NCBI GenBank assembly: GCA_035552595.1
Contig: DASZKZ010000030.1
Location: forward strand, 1-48,559
Source: Aeolococcus sp035552595
GTDB lineage: Bacteria; Chloroflexota; Dormibacteria; Aeolococcales; Aeolococcaceae
DNA length: 48,559 nt
Direction of reading: 5' to 3'
In this document: positions 16,467 through 25,394 of the stretch, piece by piece
Numbering within the stretch: position 1 is the first letter of the stretch
Layout of the letters: every line of letters begins with the position of its first letter
Notes under the pieces: generated by a model
The model's database searches: none
Told to the model about the DNA's origin: nothing
Seen by the model: only the letters and a program-made list of their open reading frames with translations
Translations under genes and position numbers: made by a program

Positions 16467-17381
16467 ATGACCGCGCGGGTCCTCCCGGTGGTCGCTGCGC
16501 TGCTCGCCACCGCCTGCGGGACCGACGCACCCGCCGCGTCCGCACCATCCACCTTCGCCGGTGTCACCGCGACCACGGTGACGTACTGCACCGACGGCGG
16601 CACCGCCCAGACCCTGGACGTGTACGAGCCGGCCCGCGGCGCCTCCCCGCATCCGCTGCTGGTGGTGATCCACGGCGGGTCCTGGGCGTTCGGCAGCTCG
16701 TCGCTGCGCGAGCAGAACCCGCTCACCCAGATGGTGGTGACCACCCTGCTCGGCCGTGGATTCGCGGTGGCCTCGATCGACTACCGGCTGGCGCCAGCAG
16801 ATCCCTGGCCCGCACAGATCATCGACGCGCGCTGCGCGATCCGGTACCTGCGTGCCACGGCGTCGCGCTGGCGGGTCGACCCGCGGCGCTTCACCGTCAT
16901 CGGCAACAGCGCCGGCGGCCACCTCGCCAGCCTGGTGGCTCTGTCCGACGGCCAGGTGCCGCAGTGGGACAACAGCCAGTACGCAGCGCAGTCGAGCGGG
17001 TTCGCCGCTGTGGTCGACGCCTGGGGTCCCGCCGACCTCACCTCCCCGGGGTGGAGCGCGACCGCGGTGGCCATCGGGCGGCCCGTCTTCGGGGCCGCCT
17101 GGGGCTCGAACAGCGACGCGCTCCGCGTGGCCTCGCCGGCCGCCTACGCTCACAGCGGAGCGCCGCCGTTCCTGATCGTCCAGGGGTGGAGCGACACGCT
17201 GGTGCCGCCACAGCAGTCGGTCGAGCTGCGGGACCGGCTGCTCGCCGCGGGTGATGCCGCCACGCTGATCGCAGTCGCGCACGCCGGTCACGAGTTGCGC
17301 CCCGTCGGTGGTCCGATCAGCCCTGACCTGGGGTCGCTCACTCAGCGCGTGGTCGCGTTCCTGGAGTCGGTCGCTGGCTGA
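16467..17381 (+). CDS. Lipoprotein alpha/beta-hydrolase (esterase/lipase, BD-FAE/Aes-like)
   Basis: 304 residues. A lipoprotein signal peptide VLPVVAALLATACGTDA ends in the lipobox LATAC, so the mature protein should be membrane-anchored outside the cell. The catalytic fold shows the HGGSW oxyanion motif, the nucleophile Ser in GNSAGGHLA, Asp in GWSDTLVPPQQ and His in AHAGHE. It resembles carboxylesterases of the Aes/BD-FAE group, acting on short-chain or feruloyl-type esters; the exact substrate is unknown. I chose ATG 16467, directly before the signal peptide; the upstream open frame overlaps greA and is not coding. Converges with psiE, overlapping 40 bases. Confidence 0.82.
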   Translation: MTARVLPVVAALLATACGTDAPAASAPSTFAGVTATTVTYCTDGGTAQTLDVYEPARGASPHPLLVVIHGGSWAFGSSSLREQNPLTQMVVTTLLGRGFAVASIDYRLAPADPWPAQIIDARCAIRYLRATASRWRVDPRRFTVIGNSAGGHLASLVALSDGQVPQWDNSQYAAQSSGFAAVVDAWGPADLTSPGWSATAVAIGRPVFGAAWGSNSDALRVASPAAYAHSGAPPFLIVQGWSDTLVPPQQSVELRDRLLAAGDAATLIAVAHAGHELRPVGGPISPDLGSLTQRVVAFLESVAG

Positions 17382-17860
17382 CCCCCGTCGAGGTCGCCGC
17401 CCGGAGCCGCCCGCCGCCAGATGAACAGAGCCACCACCATCGCCACCACCAGCACGATCAGCAAGAGCAGCTGCACCCAGTAGACGACGAAGTCGGGCCC
17501 GCTGTGCACCGTGTCACTGCTGGCGGTGAGGATGAGGATGCGTCGAACCCCGGCGATCAGTCCCACGATGAGGAACGGCTCGGCCGCCAGGGTGTGGTCG
17601 CGCAGGGTGATGCGCACGGTGTGGAGAAGCTCGACCACCACGAAGACCAGCAGCGTCTCATCGAGGACGCGGACGATGAGCGGTTGGATGTTGTTGACAT
17701 CGAAGTTCTTGACGAGCTCCAGGCCGGCGCCGAAAAGAAGAAGGACGCCACTGCCGATGAGGAAGAGGGCGATCACCGCGTAGATGGCGTCCTCGATGAG
17801 CTCGAGCCCGGACAGAGCGCGCCCGTGCTGAGGATTCTTCCGCAGCGGGTTCATGCTCAT
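17342..17860 (-). CDS. psiE: PsiE-family membrane protein (phosphate-starvation-inducible E)
   Basis: 172 residues, four hydrophobic helices: AIYAVIALFLIGSGVLLLF, VLDETLLVFVVVELLHTV, EPFLIVGLIAGVRRILILTA and VYWVQLLLLIVLVVAMVV. The second and third helices match the PsiE family, whose molecular function is unknown despite its Pho-regulated expression in E. coli. ATG 17860 overlaps the TGA of the decayed DAHP-synthase frame upstream (ATGA); a second ATG at 17854 is also possible. A TACCAT box at 17914-17919 (minus) could be its own -10. Confidence 0.8.
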   Translation of the reverse strand: MSMNPLRKNPQHGRALSGLELIEDAIYAVIALFLIGSGVLLLFGAGLELVKNFDVNNIQPLIVRVLDETLLVFVVVELLHTVRITLRDHTLAAEPFLIVGLIAGVRRILILTASSDTVHSGPDFVVYWVQLLLLIVLVVAMVVALFIWRRAAPGGDLDGGQPATDSRNATTR

Positions 17861-18120
17861 GATGGTGCGGTCGTCGCTCCTGAGGGCGGGCGGCAGGACG
17901 GCCCGGGCGGCACATGGTAGCCTCGTTCACGCACATGGGCGAGCAGCTCGGTGGCTCGGACGATGCTCGCCAGCGTTGCCGGGCTGATCGCGTGCGCCGC
18001 GCCGCAGAGTGCGCTGGCGGGCGCTGGATGGCACTCGATGAGCAGGCCGTCGGCCCCGGCGGCCACCGCGGCCATGGCCACCAATCCACAGGCCGGCACG
18101 GCAAGCGCCGATCCATCGCG
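17857..18120 (-). pseudogene. Remnant of a DAHP synthase C-terminus (aroF/aroG type I-beta-like)
   Basis: Reading the minus strand toward psiE, the frame ending at TGA 17857-17859 encodes MAAVAAGADGLLIECHPAPASAL and then a helix SPATLASIVRATELLAHVRE. This aligns by eye with the end of 3-deoxy-7-phosphoheptulonate synthase (family pattern RAAVAAGADGLxxEVHPxPxxALSDGxQSL). Only about 60-70 residues remain: the barrel with the active-site Lys and Cys is absent, and the DPSHxxGRR segment that should precede is not readable. The opposite strand begins ilvD at 18175, so there is no room for the rest. The sequence after HVRERG (Pro/Ser/Ala-rich) also looks non-native. I read it as a truncated, decaying gene. 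Confidence 0.6.
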
Positions 18121-18158
18121 CCCGCGCCGGCCACGGCGCCACGAAGACGGAGGCGCGA

Positions 18159-18164
18159 TAGACT
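18159..18164 (+). promoter_or_regulatory. Candidate -10 box (TAGACT) for ilvD
   Basis: TAGACT ends 10 bases before ATG 18175, predicting a leader of 0-4 bases. No Shine-Dalgarno sequence precedes the ATG and no clear -35 was found. Confidence 0.45.
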
Positions 18165-18174
18165 CCCGCCCCAC

Positions 18175-19896
18175 ATGACCGTCAACGGCAGCAGCCCCGC
18201 CAAGCGGCACAGCGCGGCGATGACCGACGGGCCCCAGCGGGCGCCCGCTCGCGCGATGCTGCGTGCCATCGGGTTCACGGCGGATGACCTGGCCAGGCCG
18301 ATCATCGGGGTCGGTCACTCGTGGATCGAGACCATGCCCTGCAACTTCAACCACCGCGTCCTCGCCGAGCAGGTCAAGGCCGCCGTGCGAGCGGCCGGCG
18401 CCACCCCCATGGAGTTCAACACCATCGCGGTCAGCGACGGCGTGTCGATGGGAACCGAGGGGATGCGCTCGTCGCTGGTCTCGCGAGAGGTCATCGCCGA
18501 CTCCATCGAGCTGGTGGCGCGGGGGCATTCCTTCGACGGTCTTGTGCTCATCGTGGGCTGCGACAAGACCATCCCGGCCGCCGCCATGGCCCTGTGCCGT
18601 CTCGACCTGCCCGGCCTCGTCCTCTACGGCGGCACCATCGCCGCGGGGCGCCACCGTGGTCGCGACATCACCGTCCAGGACGTCTTCGAGGTGGTCGGTG
18701 CCCACGCCGCCGGCAGGGCCGATGACGCCGAGCTCGAGGCGGTGGAGGCGGCCGCGTGCCCCGGGGTGGGCGCCTGCGGGGGGCAGTTCACCGCCAACAC
18801 CATGAGCACCGCCCTGGAGTTCCTCGGCCTCAGCCCCGCCGGCGCCAACGACATCCCCGCGGTCCATGAGCAGAAGCGGGGCGCAGCCGAGGCCGCCGGC
18901 CGGCTGGTGGTCCGGCTGGTCGAGGACGACGTCCGGCCCCGCAGCCTGGCCACCCGGGAGGCCTTCGAGAACGCCATCACCTGTGTCGCCGCCAGCGGGG
19001 GGTCCACCAACGCGGTGCTGCACCTGCTGGCCATCGCCGCCGAGGCCGGGGTGGGCCTCGACCTCGACGACTTCGACCGGATCTCGGCGCGCACCCCGAT
19101 CCTGGCCGACCTCAGGCCGGGAGGCCGCTTCGTGGCCACCGACGTCCACGCCGCCGGTGGCCTGGCCGTGCTCGCCCAGCGCCTCGCCGAGCTCGGCCTG
19201 CTCCACGGCGACTGCCAGACCGTGGACGGACGGAGCATCGCGGAGATCGCCGCCGCGGCACGGGAGGTGCCCGGCCAGGAGGTCATCCGCCCGGCAGCGT
19301 CACCCCTCAAGACGAGAGGGGGCATCGCCATCCTGCGCGGCGACCTGGCTCCGGACGGCGCCGTGGTCAAGCTGGCCGGGCACGATCGAACCCTGCACCG
19401 CGGGCCGGCACGGGTCTTCGACGGCGAGGACGCCTGCTTCGCGGCGGTCCAGGCCGGGGACATCGGCGCCGGCGACGTGGTGGTGATCCGCTACGAGGGC
19501 CCGGTGGGCGGTCCCGGGATGCGCGAGATGCTCTCCGTGACCGGTGCGCTGGTCGGCGCCGGGCTCGGCGACTCGGTGGCGCTGATCACCGACGGTCGCT
19601 TCTCCGGGGCCACCCACGGGCTGATGGTGGCCCACGTCACCCCCGAGGCGGCGCTGGGCGGTCCGATCGCGGCCGTCCGCGACGGAGACGTGGTCACCCT
19701 CGACATCGAGGCGCGGCGGCTCGACCTCGGGGTTCCCGCGGACGAGCTGGCCCGGCGGCTGGCCTCGTGGACGGCGCGTCCGCCCCGGTATCCCCACGGG
19801 GTGCTCGCCAAATACGCGGCCACCGTAGGCCCGGCGTCGCGCGGGGCGCTCACCTCTCCGGTGCCGGACGCCGCCATGGAGGCAGCTCCCGCCTGA
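18175..19896 (+). CDS. ilvD: Dihydroxy-acid dehydratase
   Basis: 573 residues. Dehydrates 2,3-dihydroxy-isovalerate and -methylvalerate to the keto acids of valine/leucine and isoleucine. Three cluster cysteines are present, in MPCNFNH, GCDKTIPA and CPGVGACGGQFTANTM, which points to the [2Fe-2S] type; DGRFSGATHG is the C-terminal active-site motif. ATG 18175 fits the family N-terminus (GPQRAPARAMLRAIGFTADDL); the open frame extends further upstream to 17914 but there it is antisense to the DAHP-synthase remnant. It is transcribed apart from the ilvBNC operon, 127 bases before that operon's leader peptide, with no terminator visible after it. Confidence 0.96.
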   Translation: MTVNGSSPAKRHSAAMTDGPQRAPARAMLRAIGFTADDLARPIIGVGHSWIETMPCNFNHRVLAEQVKAAVRAAGATPMEFNTIAVSDGVSMGTEGMRSSLVSREVIADSIELVARGHSFDGLVLIVGCDKTIPAAAMALCRLDLPGLVLYGGTIAAGRHRGRDITVQDVFEVVGAHAAGRADDAELEAVEAAACPGVGACGGQFTANTMSTALEFLGLSPAGANDIPAVHEQKRGAAEAAGRLVVRLVEDDVRPRSLATREAFENAITCVAASGGSTNAVLHLLAIAAEAGVGLDLDDFDRISARTPILADLRPGGRFVATDVHAAGGLAVLAQRLAELGLLHGDCQTVDGRSIAEIAAAAREVPGQEVIRPAASPLKTRGGIAILRGDLAPDGAVVKLAGHDRTLHRGPARVFDGEDACFAAVQAGDIGAGDVVVIRYEGPVGGPGMREMLSVTGALVGAGLGDSVALITDGRFSGATHGLMVAHVTPEAALGGPIAAVRDGDVVTLDIEARRLDLGVPADELARRLASWTARPPRYPHGVLAKYAATVGPASRGALTSPVPDAAMEAAPA

Positions 19897-19985
19897 GCGG
19901 AGGTGGCGGGGCTCGCTCCGGGTTCCGGCCATGGATGACCGAAAGTTGGGCGATCCATCCAGGACCGGCCGTCACAGGTTTGTGC

Positions 19986-20015
19986 TTGACGCCTCGAACG
20001 GCTGTCGCGTAGGCT
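19986..20015 (+). promoter_or_regulatory. Promoter of the ilv-leu operon (TTGACG-N18-TAGGCT)
   Basis: A -35 TTGACG at 19986-19991 and a -10 TAGGCT at 20010-20015 are separated by 18 bases. The predicted start of transcription is at or within 2 bases of the leader-peptide ATG at 20024. It is the best-looking promoter in the window. Confidence 0.7.
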
Positions 20016-20023
20016 AGCGCCCA

Positions 20024-20119
20024 ATGACCAAGCGGATCGCCGTCGTCCTCGTACTCCTCGGCCTGCTCCTGATTGGGAGCGGGACCTCGAGGTTCCGGAC
20101 GCGGCGCGTGCTTCGCTAG
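20024..20119 (+). CDS. Branched-chain-amino-acid leader peptide of the ilvBNC-leuACDB-cimA attenuator
   Basis: 31 codons. Residues 5-17 are IAVVLVLLGLLLI: 11 of 13 are Ile, Val or Leu. The reading frame starts 8 bases after the -10 box without a ribosome site (leaderless), stops at TAG 20117-20119, and is followed 23 bases later by a strong intrinsic terminator in front of the ilv-leu genes. This is the classic layout of ribosome-mediated attenuation: scarcity of charged Ile, Val or Leu tRNA stalls the ribosome on the leader and favours an antiterminator. GCTCC 20065-20069 can pair with GGAGC 20076-20080, and GGGAGCGGG 20075-20083 can alternatively pair imperfectly with the terminator arm CCCCCTCC 20148-20155, a workable switch. 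The pairing is my inference; the peptide bias and terminator are seen directly. Confidence 0.75.
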   Translation: MTKRIAVVLVLLGLLLIGSGTSRFRTRRVLR

Positions 20120-20142
20120 CACAGACCGGACCGGATCACCGA

Positions 20143-20176
20143 AAGGGCCCCCTCCAAGAGGGGGCCCTTCTTTTTT
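20143..20176 (+). terminator. Intrinsic terminator of the ilv-leu attenuator
   Basis: A perfect 12-bp stem (20143-20154 with 20158-20169) closes a CAA loop and is followed by C and six T residues (20170-20176). It lies between the leader peptide and the first structural gene, so it must be read through for ilvBNC-leuACDB-cimA expression. It is the strongest hairpin-T-tract in the window. Confidence 0.85.
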
Positions 20177-20208
20177 ACCCGCAACACCAGCAGCGCAGAG
20201 GAGAAGCC

Positions 20209-20396
20209 ATGGACGACCGAGGACACCGACCCGCACCCGCCAATCACCAGGTCGACCACGATTGGGACGGCGCGCCGGCGATGGAGCGCCACCACGAGGG
20301 GTCTGACCGCTACCGCCACAGCCCCGGCTCAGCGGCCGCCAAGTGGCGGACCGAGGGCCTCGATTTCGTCCGTGACGCCATCCGGTTGACCTACAA

Positions 20397-20400
<4 letters not shown>
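20209..20400 (+). CDS. 63-residue small protein translationally coupled to ilvB
   Basis: A short gene between the attenuator and ilvB, with a good ribosome site (GAGGAG at 20197-20202, 6 bases before ATG 20209); its TGA overlaps the ilvB GTG (GTGA). The first 40 residues are His/Asp/Arg-rich and probably unstructured; the end, AAKWRTEGLDFVRDAIRLTY, looks like one amphipathic helix. No family recognised. Because ilvB has no good ribosome site of its own, translation of this gene may deliver ribosomes to ilvB. It could be a regulatory peptide or simply a coupling cistron. Confidence 0.6.
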
Positions 20401-22126
<1,726 letters not shown>

Positions 22127-22130
<4 letters not shown>

Positions 22131-22711
22131 GCCAGAGCCGCCTCCTCTCCGTGCTCGTGGAGAACAAGCCGGGCGTGCTCAACCGTGTGGCCTCCGCGGT
22201 GCGCCGGCGCGGCTTCAACATCGACTCGCTCTCGGTGGGCCCGACCGACGATGCCTCCGTGTCCCGGATGACCATCGCCGTCCATGTGGGCCGGGCGCAG
22301 GCGGAACAGGCCACCAAGCAGCTGGCCAAGCTCATCGACGTGATCACCATCGACGACGTCACCGGCCAGAGGGTGGTGGCCCACGAGATCCTGCTCATCC
22401 GCATGCACGCGCCGCTCTCGCAGCGCCGTGACATCTTCGACATCGTCGACATCTATCGGGGCCGGGTCGTCGACGTCGCCTCCGAATCGGTGATCATCGA
22501 GGTCACCGGCTCGACCGAGAAGATCGACAACTTCATCGACCTGATGCGCCCCTTCGGCATCAAGGAGCTGGGCCGCAGCGGAGCGGTGGCGCTGGTTCGC
22601 GGCGACGACGCGCGCCTGCGCCTCATCGACTTCGAGGTCCCCCGTGGCGAGCCCGAGACGGTCGCTCCCCGCGACGGCACCGACCCCGTCGACACCACCG
22701 GCAACGTCTAG
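22127..22711 (+). CDS. ilvN: Acetolactate synthase, small (regulatory) subunit
   Basis: 194 residues. The N-terminal ACT domain starts SRLLSVLVENKPGVLNRVAS with RRGFNIDSLSVGPT, the valine-binding feedback site of AHAS small subunits; the C-terminal domain (RDIFDIVDIYRGRVVDVASE, MRPFGIKELGRSGAVAL) activates the catalytic subunit. GTG 22127 overlaps the ilvB stop by 4 bases. A 30-residue hydrophilic tail follows the conserved core. Valine feedback is expected from the family, not shown by the sequence. Confidence 0.95.
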
Positions 22712-22731
22712 AACAACTGAGGAAGATCCCA

Positions 22732-23781
22732 ATGGCGGCACGCATGTACTACGAGACCGACGTCGAACCGGGCGCGCTCGAGGGGGCGCGGATCGCGGTC
22801 CTCGGCTACGGCTCCCAGGGCCACGCCCACGCGCTCAACCTTCGCGACTCCGGGCACGACGTGCGCGTCGGCCTGCCCGAGACCTCGCGCAGCCGGGCCG
22901 CCGCGGAGGGGGAGGGGCTGCGCGTGCTCACTCCGGGGGCGGCGGTGGGCGAGGCCAACGTGGTCATGGTGCTGGCCCCTGACACCGCTCAGAAGGCGCT
23001 GTACGACGCCGACATCCTCGGCAACCTGGAGCCCGGTGACCTGCTGCTCTTCGCGCACGGGTTCACCATCCGCTTCGGCCAGATCACCCCGCCCGAGGGC
23101 GTGGACGTGGCCATGGTGGCGCCCAAGGGGCCCGGTCACCTGGTGCGGCGCACCTTCGCCGACGGCCAGGGGGTGCCCATGCTCATCGCTGTCGAGCAGG
23201 ACGCCACCGGCACCGCCTGGCAGCGCACCCTCGCCTACGCCAGCGGCATCGGGGGCACGCGGGCCGGATGCCTGCGCACCACCTTCGCGGAGGAGACCGA
23301 GACCGACCTGTTCGGCGAGCAGGCGGTGCTGTGCGGGGGCATCTCCAGCCTCGTCAAGGCCGGCTACGAGACGCTGGTCGACGCCGGCTACCAGCCCGAG
23401 CTCGCCTACTTCGAGGTCATGCACGAGCTCAAGCTGATCGTGGATCTCATGTACCAGGGCGGGCTCTCCTACATGCGCTACTCGGTCAGCGACACCGCGG
23501 AGTTCGGGGACTACGTGAGCGGGCCCAAGGTGGTCGACGAGCGCACCAGGGCGACGATGCGCGCCATCCTCGGCGACATCCAGGATGGCACCTTCGCCAA
23601 GCGCTGGATCGCCGAGAACGAGAACGGCCGCTCCGACTTCCTCGAGTACCGCGATGAGGAGCACAGGCACCCGGTCGAGCGCGTCGGCGCCGAGCTGCGG
23701 GCGCGCATGACCTGGCTCGACCCCAAGACGGCCCCGGGGATGGAGCGCGCCGCCCACGGCGCCGGGAGCGCAGAGGTATGA
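22732..23781 (+). CDS. ilvC: Ketol-acid reductoisomerase (class I)
   Basis: 349 residues, the short class I length. NADPH-dependent isomeroreduction of acetolactate and acetohydroxybutyrate. The Rossmann motif is VLGYGSQGHAHALNLRDSG; FAHGFTIRFGQ and VAPKGPGHLVRRTF are conserved, and the metal-binding acidic residues lie in EETETDLFGEQAVLCGG and YFEVMHELKLIVDLMY. ATG 22732 has GAGGAAGA about 6 bases upstream; it lies 20 bases after ilvN, the only real gap within the operon. The stop overlaps the leuA ATG. Confidence 0.96.
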   Translation: MAARMYYETDVEPGALEGARIAVLGYGSQGHAHALNLRDSGHDVRVGLPETSRSRAAAEGEGLRVLTPGAAVGEANVVMVLAPDTAQKALYDADILGNLEPGDLLLFAHGFTIRFGQITPPEGVDVAMVAPKGPGHLVRRTFADGQGVPMLIAVEQDATGTAWQRTLAYASGIGGTRAGCLRTTFAEETETDLFGEQAVLCGGISSLVKAGYETLVDAGYQPELAYFEVMHELKLIVDLMYQGGLSYMRYSVSDTAEFGDYVSGPKVVDERTRATMRAILGDIQDGTFAKRWIAENENGRSDFLEYRDEEHRHPVERVGAELRARMTWLDPKTAPGMERAAHGAGSAEV

Positions 23782-25394
23782 GCGGCGCCAGCCTCGGCAA
23801 CCCGCTCCACACGGCGCTGCCGCCGGCGGAGCCGGAGACGCTCACCGTCCTCGACACCACCCTGCGCGACGGCGAGCAGTCACCCGGCGTGGCGCTCTCG
23901 GGCGACGACAAGCTGGCCATCGCGCGACAGCTGGCGCGGCTTCGCGTCGACGTCATCGAGGCGGGCTTTCCGTTCGCCTCGCCCGGGGACTTCGCCGCCG
24001 TCAAGGCGATCGCCGAACAGGTGGAGGGCCCGGTGATCGCCGGCCTGAGCCGTTGTTTCGAGGGTGATGTCAGGCAGTGCGCCAAGGCGCTCGAGCCCGC
24101 CGCGAACGCGCGCATCCACGTCTTCATCGGCACCTCGCCGACCCATCGCGACTCGCAGCTGCGCATGACCCAGCAGGAGGTGTACGACCACGCGGTGTCG
24201 ATGACGGCGCTGGCCAAGACCTTCCGCGAGGACGTCGAGTTCTCCCCGATGGACGCCAGCCGCACCGAGCCCGAGTACCTCGCCGATGTCGTCGCGGGCT
24301 GCATCGAGGCCGGTGCCACCACCATCAACCTGCCCGACACGGTTGGGTATGCCACCCCGGACGAGTGGCGCGGCCTGATCGAGTGGCTGCACGCGCGGGT
24401 TCCCGGCCTCGCGGGTGTCACGCTCTCAGTCCACTGCCACAACGACCTCGGGCTCGCGGTCGCCAACTCGCTGGCGTCGATCCGCGCCGGGGCGCGCCAG
24501 GTGGAGACGTGCGTCAACGGCATCGGCGAGCGTGCCGGCAACGCCGCTCTCGAGGAGGTGGCCATGGCCACGCGGCTGCATCCCGAGGTGTTCGGGGTCA
24601 GCACCCAGCTCGACCACTCCCAGCTCTACCGCACCTCGAGATTGGTGTCGCAGCTCACCGGCATGCTGGTGCAGCCCAACAAGGCGGTGGTCGGCGCCAA
24701 CGCGTTCGCGCACCACTCCGGCATCCATCAGGACGGGGTCCTCAAGAACCCGCGCACCTTCGAGATCATGGATGCCGCCGAGGTGGGCGCGGGCAGCACG
24801 CTGGTGCTCGGCAAGCTGTCGGGACGGCACGCGCTGCGCAACCGGCTCGAACAGCTGGGCTACACGCTCGACGAGGAGGAGCTGAAGCGCGCCTTCGTGC
24901 GCTTCAAGGAGCTCGCCGACCGCAAGCGTGACGTCACCGATCGCGATCTCGAGGCGGTGGTCGCCGACGAGCGTCGCACCGGCGAGCAGAGCTATCACCT
25001 CGAGCATCTGCAGGTCAGCTGTGGCACGCAGCTGATGCCCACGGCCACGGTGCGGATGCTCCTCCCCGACGGCCTCTCCCATGAGGCGGCGGCGATCGGC
25101 GACGGTCCGGTCGACGCCGCCTACCGGGCCATCCAGTCCCTCTGCCAGGTCGAGGGCGAGCTCGAGGAGTTCGCCGTGCAGGCGGTGACCGGGGGCATCG
25201 ACGCCATCGGCGAGGTCAGCGTCCGTCTCCACCGCGACGGCGCGCGCGCCGCGGGCCACGGTGCCGACACCGACATCATCGTGGCCGCCGCCAAGGCATA
25301 CGTGCACGCCATCAACCGCATGGCGGAGGGCGTCGCCAGCGGCGACCGGGCCACGCCGGAGACGGCCGGGGCCACCGCCGGGGACGTCCGATGA
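23778..25394 (+). CDS. leuA: 2-isopropylmalate synthase
   Basis: 538 residues. Condenses acetyl-CoA with 2-oxoisovalerate, the first committed step of leucine synthesis. The DRE-TIM barrel begins at DTTLRDGEQSPGVALS (catalytic Arg30-Asp31); metal ligands are in SVHCHNDLGLAVANS; NGIGERAGNAALEEV and FAHHSGIHQDGVLKN are the family motifs. The C-terminal ~130 residues are the LeuA dimer domain that binds leucine for feedback inhibition. ATG 23778 overlaps the ilvC stop (ATGA). Its presence beside cimA, which has a related but distinct barrel, supports separate leucine and isoleucine entry enzymes. Confidence 0.95.
   Translation: MSGASLGNPLHTALPPAEPETLTVLDTTLRDGEQSPGVALSGDDKLAIARQLARLRVDVIEAGFPFASPGDFAAVKAIAEQVEGPVIAGLSRCFEGDVRQCAKALEPAANARIHVFIGTSPTHRDSQLRMTQQEVYDHAVSMTALAKTFREDVEFSPMDASRTEPEYLADVVAGCIEAGATTINLPDTVGYATPDEWRGLIEWLHARVPGLAGVTLSVHCHNDLGLAVANSLASIRAGARQVETCVNGIGERAGNAALEEVAMATRLHPEVFGVSTQLDHSQLYRTSRLVSQLTGMLVQPNKAVVGANAFAHHSGIHQDGVLKNPRTFEIMDAAEVGAGSTLVLGKLSGRHALRNRLEQLGYTLDEEELKRAFVRFKELADRKRDVTDRDLEAVVADERRTGEQSYHLEHLQVSCGTQLMPTATVRMLLPDGLSHEAAAIGDGPVDAAYRAIQSLCQVEGELEEFAVQAVTGGIDAIGEVSVRLHRDGARAAGHGADTDIIVAAAKAYVHAINRMAEGVASGDRATPETAGATAGDVR

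Noticed and set aside
20108..20122. The GTGC/GCAC hairpin over the leader-peptide stop as a separate terminator
   Set aside because: A 4-bp stem without a T tract; at most part of the attenuator folding.
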